From Leptospiraceae bacterium (lineage in GTDB: Bacteria; Spirochaetota; Leptospiria; Leptospirales; Leptonemataceae), in contig JAGRNC010000105.1 of assembly GCA_020440935.1 (NCBI GenBank), positions 1-7,952 of the forward strand: 7,952 bases of DNA. The letters are read 5' to 3'. The position numbers were made by a program, and so were the translations under genes. Below are positions 1 to 4,718 of this stretch, piece after piece (the first letter of the stretch is position 1; every line of letters starts with the position of its first letter). The notes under the pieces are model-generated. The model ran no database searches. It was not told the DNA's origin and saw only the letters and a program-made list of their open reading frames with translations.

Positions 1-6
1 ATCTGT

Positions 7-34
7 TATATATCATACCCCCCTATGGTATATA
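7..34 (+). promoter_or_regulatory. CsoR/FrmR/CstR-type operator (candidate)
   Basis: Two 11-base arms (7-17 and 24-34) are inverted repeats matching at 10 of 11 positions, the mismatch being T13/G28. They flank an uninterrupted run of six C at 18-23. AT-rich inverted arms around a G/C tract are the known layout of operators bound by the CsoR/RcnR/FrmR family of small repressors, which sense copper, nickel, formaldehyde or, for CstR, persulfide. The element ends three bases before the ribosome binding site of the DUF2892 gene, so a bound repressor would block that gene directly. The palindrome is seen; the family assignment is inferred from layout. The repressor gene is not in the window and may lie to the left. 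Confidence 0.6.
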
Positions 35-36
35 TT

Positions 37-43
37 GAAGGAG
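37..43 (+). promoter_or_regulatory. Ribosome binding site of the DUF2892 gene
   Basis: GAAGGAG followed by a six-base spacer and ATG at 50. This near-consensus Shine-Dalgarno sequence fixes the start at 50. It rules out the in-frame TTG at 35, which would place the ribosome binding site inside the coding region. Confidence 0.85.
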
Positions 44-49
44 AAAACC

Positions 50-268
50 ATGACCGTTGAACGCATCGTTCGCATTGTTGCAGGATTTTTTGTACTACTA
101 TCCCTCGCCCTGGGTGTAGAAGAAAGCCCGGTATTTGTGCACAAATACTGGCTATTTTTTACCGCATTCGTAGGTCTGAACCTGTTTCAGAGCGGATTTA
201 CCACGCTTTGCCCTCTGGCGATGATACTGGAAAAAGCAGGCGTAAAAACCGGGCAAAAATGCGCCTGA
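50..268 (+). CDS. DUF2892 family small inner-membrane protein (YgaP C-terminal-like)
   Basis: A 72-residue protein that is mostly two membrane helices, about residues 6-23 and 33-50. The second helix runs into the family signature: GLNLFQSGFTTLCPL (42-56) closely matches the NLxQSxFTxxCP core of DUF2892 proteins, including the membrane part of E. coli YgaP. It has Cys54 before Pro55 and a second Cys71 next to the C-terminus. In YgaP this membrane part is fused to a rhodanese domain; here it stands alone, which is common in the family. DUF2892 genes often sit near rhodaneses and other sulfur-transfer genes, but the biochemical role of the domain is not settled. The C-tract palindrome just upstream suggests control by a CsoR-family repressor, possibly a persulfide sensor. 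The start is chosen by the GAAGGAG at 37-43. Any sulfur-handling role is inference. Confidence 0.85.
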   Translation: MTVERIVRIVAGFFVLLSLALGVEESPVFVHKYWLFFTAFVGLNLFQSGFTTLCPLAMILEKAGVKTGQKCA

Positions 269-315
269 AATACTGTTTCGCACATTTATCTACGCTCTAT
301 TAACTTTTGTTTTTA

Positions 316-352
316 AGCGGCGATACTGAGTACATGTTCGGTACTCGCCGCT
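316..352 (+). other. GC-rich hairpin around the ATG of the exported-protein gene
   Basis: AGCGGCGA (316-323) and TCGCCGCT (345-352) form a perfect 8-bp stem. The loop contains the ATG at 334 and an alternative smaller stem, GAGTAC (329-334) with GTACTC (341-346). No T-run follows on either strand, so it is not an ordinary terminator. If the message begins near 310, the structure would sit at its 5' end and hold the first ATG in the loop, which could reduce translation or protect the end. The pairing is seen; any function is inference. Confidence 0.4.
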
Positions 353-1614
353 ATCCAAACTGTGTCCTCAGCTTATTTCCTGGCCTTCGCAAGCAACGAA
401 TTCGCTTGCGGGGGTTCTTTTTGTTTATCGCCTTTTTTGCATCAGCAGCTGTGGTTTCGCAACCTTCGCTGGACGATCCAGATCTCGCTCCGGGAAAACG
501 CTCCGAGATCATTCGACAGCAGGAAGATTTATGGGACATGCGCAAAGAAACTTCTCCGGTGGTTTCCTCTCGATGGGATCTTGCCGCACTTTTGCCCCGG
601 ACCTCGGTCTCCATACGAAACGATCGATTTGAACAGGTCTACAGCGGCGGGCTGACCCTGGAAATTCCAGCAGGCACTTTTCCGGGAGCTGAAACCGAGG
701 TGCGAGTAATTGTGCTGCAGAAACCCGCCGACTTCCTGCTCGCAGGAATCGCCCTGGAGCTACCAAACGGAAACCTTCTGGAATCCAGCGGAATGTTTAA
801 CCTGGAGTTTCGCAGTCCGAACGGAACACGAATGCAACCTTCCAGACCCATCGTCGCTCGTTTTCTCAGTCCAAAAAAGAATGCCGATGTGCGAATGTAC
901 AAGAGGGAAACAGCCTGGAATGAGGCGCCCGGAAAAGTGGAATCCAGAACTTCCTCTGACTGCATGCCGTTTGAGCTTCGCTCCGAAGATTCCGCTCTGG
1001 CTTTTCAATCCTTCCCGGTCAATCCGCCACCAGGTGCGCCCCGGCCGCGCCTGCTCGATGTTTCCTTCACCATGGGCCAACAACCAGACCCGGCTTCGTC
1101 AGAGAAGAATGCAGAGAGCAGCGAACACAACGGAAATGGTCCAATGCAGCAAGTAACCAATCCGGCCAATCCGAATCCCTGTGAAGGAAACGACGAAGGG
1201 CCCGCGCTGGTTGAATGGATTTATCGGGGAGTGTCCAGCGATGGCTGGTGGAACTTTGACACTCCCAAACCCGAGTTTACATGCATCAAATTGAGCGAAC
1301 CGGCTAGGAGCGACCTCAACTACGTTGCCGTGGGCGTGGATTATCTTGGAATGAGTTACGGTCAACCAATCAATGGAAGAATCTATTTCAATGTATTGAA
1401 GAATTCTCTGGTCAAAGTGGTGGCGCTATCTACCAGCCTGGATCCGATGCGCACCATCGGATGGATGCGCGAAAAACGTACCCCCGCCAGAACCGCGCAC
1501 ATCAAAACGAACACGGCCGCCTGTAGCGATTTTGGCTCGCTTTTGTGGCAAAAAGTAGAGGCGAAAAAATTCAAAGATAAGGATGCATTTTTAGCATTAA
1601 TAGAAATGCAGTAA
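334..1614 (+). CDS. Exported protein with IPAGTF beta-domain, function unknown
   Basis: Coordinates use the ATG at 334 (426 residues); the true start is unsettled. TTG at 307 is also in frame. TTG at 406 would give a more normal signal peptide (short basic start, then GFFLFIAFFASAAVV). None has a good Shine-Dalgarno sequence. From ATG 334 the hydrophobic segment is about residues 28-41, preceded by the basic stretch LRKQRIRLR, with a likely signal-peptidase site soon after and no lipobox Cys. About residues 106-170 contain GLTLEIPAGTF and LLESSGMFNLEF, which recall ZU5-like or surface-protein beta domains with an IPAG(T/S) strand and an LExxGMF strand. A Pro/Asn/Ser-rich linker (about 228-289) leads to a C-terminal domain (about 292-421) containing DGWWNFD, similar to a GWxNxD motif I recall in Bacteroidetes surface proteins. 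The five cysteines do not form an obvious motif. No enzyme motif is visible; an envelope or surface role is the best guess. The next gene is convergent. Confidence 0.7.
   Translation: MFGTRRYPNCVLSLFPGLRKQRIRLRGFFLFIAFFASAAVVSQPSLDDPDLAPGKRSEIIRQQEDLWDMRKETSPVVSSRWDLAALLPRTSVSIRNDRFEQVYSGGLTLEIPAGTFPGAETEVRVIVLQKPADFLLAGIALELPNGNLLESSGMFNLEFRSPNGTRMQPSRPIVARFLSPKKNADVRMYKRETAWNEAPGKVESRTSSDCMPFELRSEDSALAFQSFPVNPPPGAPRPRLLDVSFTMGQQPDPASSEKNAESSEHNGNGPMQQVTNPANPNPCEGNDEGPALVEWIYRGVSSDGWWNFDTPKPEFTCIKLSEPARSDLNYVAVGVDYLGMSYGQPINGRIYFNVLKNSLVKVVALSTSLDPMRTIGWMREKRTPARTAHIKTNTAACSDFGSLLWQKVEAKKFKDKDAFLALIEMQ
384..426 (+). terminator. Terminator-like hairpin at the 5' end of the exported-protein gene
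   Basis: CGCAAGC (388-394) pairs with GCTTGCG (404-410) around a nine-base loop. In RNA the stem extends through CCUU (384-387) against GGGG (411-414), two of these pairs being G-U, giving 11 pairs. A T-rich run (TTCTTTTTGTTT, 415-426) follows at once. This is the form of an intrinsic terminator or attenuator. It lies inside the reading frame if translation starts at 307 or 334, and overlaps the signal-peptide codons even with TTG 406. The T-run may simply encode Phe/Leu of the hydrophobic segment, so confidence is modest. Confidence 0.3.
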
Positions 1615-1616
1615 GC

Positions 1617-1664
1617 AAAAGCTCGTATTCAGTCGCGGTTAATCCGGTGGTAAATGGAGCTTTT
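1617..1664. terminator. Candidate bidirectional terminator between convergent genes
   Basis: AAAAGCTC (1617-1624) and GAGCTTTT (1657-1664) are perfect 8-base inverted repeats, beginning two bases after the stop codon of the exported-protein gene. The A-run on one side and T-run on the other would end a hairpin in U residues on either strand, which suits a site between two convergent genes. The 32-base loop is long, with only a weak inner pairing (CGG/CCG near 1636-1646), so it is a non-standard terminator. It is also the only candidate 3' end for hisC, although the tandem repeat lies between. Confidence 0.4.
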
Positions 1665-1670
1665 GACCCT

Positions 1671-1792
1671 GGCAATTGCTCTGACAGATGGCGCTTCTTA
1701 CCCGGCAATTGCTCTGACAGATGGCGCTTCTTACCCGGCAATTGCTCTGACAGATGGCGCTTCTTACCCGGCCATTGCTCTGACAGTTGGCG
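1671..1792. repeat. 33-bp tandem repeat, three perfect copies plus one partial
   Basis: Copies at 1671-1703, 1704-1736 and 1737-1769 are identical. A fourth (1770-1792) keeps the first 23 bases with two substitutions and then diverges. Each unit starts with G followed by the palindrome GCAATTGC. The array fills most of the 203-base gap between the convergent exported-protein and hisC genes. Because 33 is a multiple of three, the + strand reads openly through it from GTG 1647 to TAG 1803-1805 as repeats of GNCSDRWRFLP. That frame has no ribosome binding site and I do not annotate it as a gene. Identical copies point to recent expansion. There are no unique spacers, so it is not a CRISPR array. 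Confidence 0.95.
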
Positions 1793-1817
1793 GTACGCGA
1801 TGTAGGTGCACCCTCAT

Positions 1818-2933
1818 TTAGAGGCGGGACTTCGCCGCTTTTAGAAATTCATCGATTCCGCGCACCACTGCTGCCATTTGGTCCGGAGTTCCAATACTTA
1901 TCCGCAGGTAGGGCGCGGTGCGAGGGGCCGAGAAATAACGAATCAAGATCTTCTTTTCTTCCAGGAATTCGAAGATACTCCGGGCCTGGTTCGGATCCCC
2001 GGACGGCACTCTGGCGAAAACAAAGTTAGCGCTGGATTGCAAGCATTCGAAGCCCAGTCGGCTTAATTCCTTCTGCAACCATTCTCGACTTTCCTTTATG
2101 CGTCGGGCATTCTCTTCTTGCCATGCAATGTCCGCAATGGCAGCTTCGGCCGCCATTTGAGCGGCTCGTGACAGATTGTAGGAATCCCGCAGTTTATCAA
2201 TTTGTTGAACCAGTTCAGGATGCGCGGCCATCCAGCCGATGCGCATCCCTGCCAATGACCAGGCCTTGGAAAAAGTGGAAATACAAATTAGATTTGGGAA
2301 ATCGGTCCCTGCACGATGCATAAAGGAATTTTCGGCAAAAGGGGCGTAGGCTTCATCGAGTACAACCCAGCCCGCGAAAGAACGAATCAATGTTTCGATC
2401 TGCTCGGTGGATTCGTACAGTCCGGTAGGCGCATTGGGCATGGCCATTATAATCATTTTTGAGCCCCGAGCATTCGCCTCCGTAAGCAATGCATCGAATC
2501 GAATATGCAATGCTTCATCTACGGGTACAGCGATACTCTGCACGCCCACAGCATCGGCAAGGATGGGATATAGCGAATAGGTGGGATCGGGCATTACAAA
2601 AGAATCCCCCGGATCCATTAAAGATCGAAATAGCAACGCCAGTACCTCATCGGAACCGTTGCCGCACAATACGCTACCTGGCGGCAGACTGTAGCGACTC
2701 TCTAGCGCGGAACGCAATCCGGAGGAACGGGGTGGCGGATATTTTTGTAGCGGCATTGCCCCAGAAGCCAGCGATCCCAGGGCTTTCAATACTGCATCCG
2801 AAGGCGGATACGGATTCTCGTTGCTGTTAAGCTTTATAATTTCCGTATCGTTTTTCTGCAGGCCGGGCACGTAGCCGTGCATCGATCGCAGCCGCACCGG
2901 CAGGCGATTCAAGAATGCATCAATGGAATCCAC
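1818..2933 (-). CDS. hisC: Histidinol-phosphate aminotransferase
   Basis: A 371-residue PLP-dependent class I/II aminotransferase, full length for HisC. It exchanges the amino group between histidinol phosphate and 2-oxoglutarate/glutamate in cytoplasmic histidine synthesis. Motifs in order: HGYVPG (19-24), matching the (L)xPYxPG start of HisC; LNSNENPYPPS (35-45), binding substrate and cofactor; GNGSDE (91-96); PNAPTG (166-171), where Asn167 contacts PLP; DEAYAPF (193-199), with Asp193 facing the pyridine nitrogen and Tyr196; and STFSKAWSLAGMRIGW (219-234), with Lys223 as the Schiff-base lysine. The start is GTG at 2933: an in-frame stop lies only four codons upstream and the next ATG (residue 18) would cut into the conserved start. 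No strong Shine-Dalgarno sequence is visible. No other his genes are nearby. Some HisC proteins also act on aromatic amino acids, so wider specificity cannot be excluded. Confidence 0.92.
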   Translation of the reverse strand: MDSIDAFLNRLPVRLRSMHGYVPGLQKNDTEIIKLNSNENPYPPSDAVLKALGSLASGAMPLQKYPPPRSSGLRSALESRYSLPPGSVLCGNGSDEVLALLFRSLMDPGDSFVMPDPTYSLYPILADAVGVQSIAVPVDEALHIRFDALLTEANARGSKMIIMAMPNAPTGLYESTEQIETLIRSFAGWVVLDEAYAPFAENSFMHRAGTDFPNLICISTFSKAWSLAGMRIGWMAAHPELVQQIDKLRDSYNLSRAAQMAAEAAIADIAWQEENARRIKESREWLQKELSRLGFECLQSSANFVFARVPSGDPNQARSIFEFLEEKKILIRYFSAPRTAPYLRISIGTPDQMAAVVRGIDEFLKAAKSRL

Positions 2934-2965
2934 GGACCCAGCATTTCAGAAGGCCTCTTTTCTAC

Positions 2966-2981
2966 ATCACAATTTTGTGAT
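2966..2981. promoter_or_regulatory. Palindrome upstream of hisC (candidate operator)
   Basis: ATCACAA (2966-2972) and TTGTGAT (2975-2981) are perfect inverted repeats separated by TT. The site lies 33 bases upstream of the hisC GTG, in the 84-base gap after the EAL gene. It looks like a dimeric repressor or activator site for hisC. It contains TCACA and TGTGA in the opposite order to a CRP site (TGTGA-N6-TCACA), so I do not assign it to CRP/FNR. It could also form a short hairpin in the leader, but no T-run follows on the - strand. Confidence 0.4.
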
Positions 2982-3017
2982 CCCAATCTTCCGATGCGGG
3001 GAACCATTCGGATACTA

Positions 3018-3791
3018 TCACTGGCAGCGATAATCGAGCTCCGATAGCTGAAAGGCCGGCCTAGCAAAATAGAATCCCTGACGAAGCTCGATTCCCAGAT
3101 CCAAAATGGAGTGGAATTCCGATCCATTCTCTATTCCTTCTGCAACCAAACGAATGTCCAGATTCTCGCAGATATCAACCAGGGCGCGTACAATAGAATG
3201 TTTTACCGGCTCCCGATGAATGTCTTGAATAAAGTAGCGATCTACCTTCAGGTAGTCCGGTCGAATGGTGGCGAGCATTTTCAGGCCTCCGTAGCCCGCC
3301 CCAAAATCGTCAATGGCGATTCGATATCCCTGCTTTCTATAGTGAGAAACCGTCCGGCTGAATAGGTCGTAGTTATGAATGGCAGTTTCTTCAGTTATCT
3401 CCAGTACTATTTGCTCTTTTGCCAGACCATGACGTTCCACCAGTTCGTCGGTGCGGCCCACCGAATGCTGATCGCTGAGCAAGGATTCCGGACAGATATT
3501 CATAAATAACCGCGTGTCCAGCCCCTGCTCTGAGGCAGCCTCCAGGATTCGTTCCCTGCAATAAAAATCAAGTTCAAGAATTCGGTCTTCTTTCCTGGCC
3601 CGCGTAAAAACCACTTCGGGAGATTCTGGACCGTGGAGCCGGTCCGGATTTGAAAAACGCATCAACGCTTCCACTCCATGCCAGCTGCCCTGGGAGGCAC
3701 AAATAGGCTGAAAGGCTACGCGGCTACTTCGGAAAAGATCGCCGAGGCACTGCGGGGCTTGTCGTTTTTCTGTTTCCACTGATACCAGCAT
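3018..3791 (-). CDS. Stand-alone EAL-domain cyclic-di-GMP phosphodiesterase
   Basis: A 257-residue cytoplasmic protein that is almost entirely one EAL domain (about 22-250), with no membrane segment or sensor domain. EAL enzymes hydrolyse cyclic-di-GMP to linear pGpG using two metal ions. The expected catalytic set is visible: Glu41 in the EAL signature (GVEALMRF), Asn98 (MNICPE), Glu131 and Glu134 (EITEE), Asp161 and Asp162 (IDDFGAGYGG), Lys182 (LKVDR), Glu218 and Glu221 (AEGIE) and Gln238 (RQGFYFARP). It should therefore be an active phosphodiesterase rather than a degenerate receptor. The gene follows the crotonase gene after 69 bases and precedes hisC by 84, so cotranscription with the crotonase is possible. 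ATG 3791 is used; no clear Shine-Dalgarno sequence precedes it. The regulator at 4719-6809 carries a second EAL domain. Confidence 0.9.
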   Translation of the reverse strand: MLVSVETEKRQAPQCLGDLFRSSRVAFQPICASQGSWHGVEALMRFSNPDRLHGPESPEVVFTRARKEDRILELDFYCRERILEAASEQGLDTRLFMNICPESLLSDQHSVGRTDELVERHGLAKEQIVLEITEETAIHNYDLFSRTVSHYRKQGYRIAIDDFGAGYGGLKMLATIRPDYLKVDRYFIQDIHREPVKHSIVRALVDICENLDIRLVAEGIENGSEFHSILDLGIELRQGFYFARPAFQLSELDYRCQ

Positions 3792-3860
3792 GCAGTTAGA
3801 GAAACACTGGAATATGACTGGCTGGTTACGAGCGGGTAACTTGCCCTGGAAAAGAACCTT

Positions 3861-4643
3861 TTACTGATATCTAGGCCGACGACCTTCTTTAAGCGCGGCA
3901 AATGCGGACTCGCAATCCGGAGTTGCCATCAAACGCTCAATTTCTTTCATATCGTCTTCAATCCTGGCATCAAAATTAGATGTATCAATATGCGAAAGCG
4001 CTCCCTTTTTTAAAGATATTAAAGATTCACGGGGCAATGCAGCCAGCTTCCGGGCCTGATCGGCGGCTCGGCTCCTGGTGGATTCGGCATCGACGCAAAT
4101 CTCATCGACCAGGCCAAGCCTCAGGCAGTCTTCGCTACCAAGCATATCGCCGGGCAAGATGCACTTGAGTGTGTTCTGTAGCCCCAGGCGATGATTGAGT
4201 AGTTCCAGTGCAGCGGAAGGGATGGTCATAGCCAGCTGCACTTCGGTGAATCCGATCCGGGCCTTCTGCGCGCTCATAAATCGAAAATCACAATAGGCAG
4301 CAATGAAAGCTCCGCCCCCGGCCGCGTAACCCGATACAGCGCACACTGTGGGCAATGGAAAGAGAAACTGTTCCATACCCAGCTTCACAAGTTTGCGCAT
4401 GATTCCGCTTTTTTCCTCGGCAGGTTGGTCCAGAAATACATCCGGATGAAAGCCATTGGAAAAGAACTTTGGATTGGATGACTGAATTAGCAGACAACGA
4501 GCATCGCTATGTAACGCTGAGTCCATATGCGACTTGAGCTGATCCAGAAATGGATGGGTGATGGTGTTTTTATCGTCCGATTGTAACGTTAGCGTGGCCA
4601 CCCGATCCACAATGTCCAATGCTATGAGCTCCATAATGCACAA
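3861..4643 (-). CDS. Enoyl-CoA hydratase/isomerase (crotonase) family protein, isomerase-like
   Basis: A 260-residue crotonase-fold protein acting on acyl-CoA thioesters, probably in fatty-acid breakdown. The oxyanion-hole loops are FFSNGFH (60-66) and GYAAGGGAF (105-113). Only one catalytic carboxylate is evident: Glu134 in GFTEVQLAM (131-139), which aligns with the first Glu of rat enoyl-CoA hydratase (Glu144). About 20 residues later, where the hydratase has its second Glu (Glu164), this protein reads HRLGLQNTL with no acid. One Glu, together with the EVQLA context resembling the ETQLG of delta3-delta2-enoyl-CoA isomerases, points to an isomerase rather than a hydratase; other crotonase reactions remain possible. 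The start is TTG 4643, supported by AAGGGAG six bases upstream; ATG 4634 is an in-frame alternative with worse spacing. The gene diverges from the receiver-GGDEF-EAL gene. No other beta-oxidation genes are visible. Confidence 0.85.
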   Translation of the reverse strand: MCIMELIALDIVDRVATLTLQSDDKNTITHPFLDQLKSHMDSALHSDARCLLIQSSNPKFFSNGFHPDVFLDQPAEEKSGIMRKLVKLGMEQFLFPLPTVCAVSGYAAGGGAFIAAYCDFRFMSAQKARIGFTEVQLAMTIPSAALELLNHRLGLQNTLKCILPGDMLGSEDCLRLGLVDEICVDAESTRSRAADQARKLAALPRESLISLKKGALSHIDTSNFDARIEDDMKEIERLMATPDCESAFAALKEGRRPRYQ

Positions 4644-4649
4644 TGATTG

Positions 4650-4656
4650 CTCCCTT
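4650..4656 (-). promoter_or_regulatory. Ribosome binding site selecting TTG 4643
   Basis: On the - strand AAGGGAG is followed by six bases (CAATCA) and then TTG. The next in-frame start, ATG at 4634, would be 15 bases away, too far for this site. It therefore favours the rare TTG start of the crotonase gene. Confidence 0.6.
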
Positions 4657-4682
4657 CGACGACCACAACTACAATTAGACGC

Positions 4683-4709
4683 TTTACATCCTTGATTTTA
4701 GATTGTAAA
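4683..4709. promoter_or_regulatory. Inverted repeat in the divergent promoter region
   Basis: TTTACA (4683-4688) and TGTAAA (4704-4709) are inverted repeats 15 bases apart. TC after the left arm and GA before the right arm extend the match if one base is skipped. It lies in the 75-base gap between the divergent crotonase and receiver-GGDEF-EAL genes. Read on either strand, TTTACA resembles a -35 box, and the facing TGTAAA lies near where a -10 box would be, though the spacing is short. It may be a pair of overlapping promoters or a shared operator. The + strand gene starts only nine bases after the repeat with no Shine-Dalgarno sequence, so a very short leader is possible. Confidence 0.35.
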
Positions 4710-4718
4710 TGACGCACT

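Noticed and set aside
35..49. TTG at 35 as start of the DUF2892 gene
   Set aside because: The ribosome binding site GAAGGAG would fall inside the gene; ATG 50 has ideal spacing and matches the family start.
276..303. Possible promoter TTTCGC / TATTAA before the exported-protein gene
   Set aside because: The -10-like TATTAA is reasonable but the -35 is poor; AT-rich intergenic sequence gives such matches by chance, so it is not annotated.
710..1156. Open frame of 148 codons on the + strand within the exported-protein gene
   Set aside because: It overlaps a longer frame with a signal peptide and domain motifs, and its translation lacks recognisable features.
1671..1792. CRISPR array
   Set aside because: The units are directly adjacent without unique spacers, and no cas genes are present.
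1805..1812. Palindrome GGTGCACC just after hisC
   Set aside because: Eight bases with no T-run; expected by chance in a window of this size.
2966..2981. CRP/FNR binding site
   Set aside because: The half-sites are in the reverse order and spacing differs from TGTGA-N6-TCACA; kept only as an unassigned palindrome.
3825..3840. Small hairpin GTTAC/GTAAC between the crotonase and EAL genes
   Set aside because: Five base pairs with no T-run on the - strand; too weak to call a terminator.
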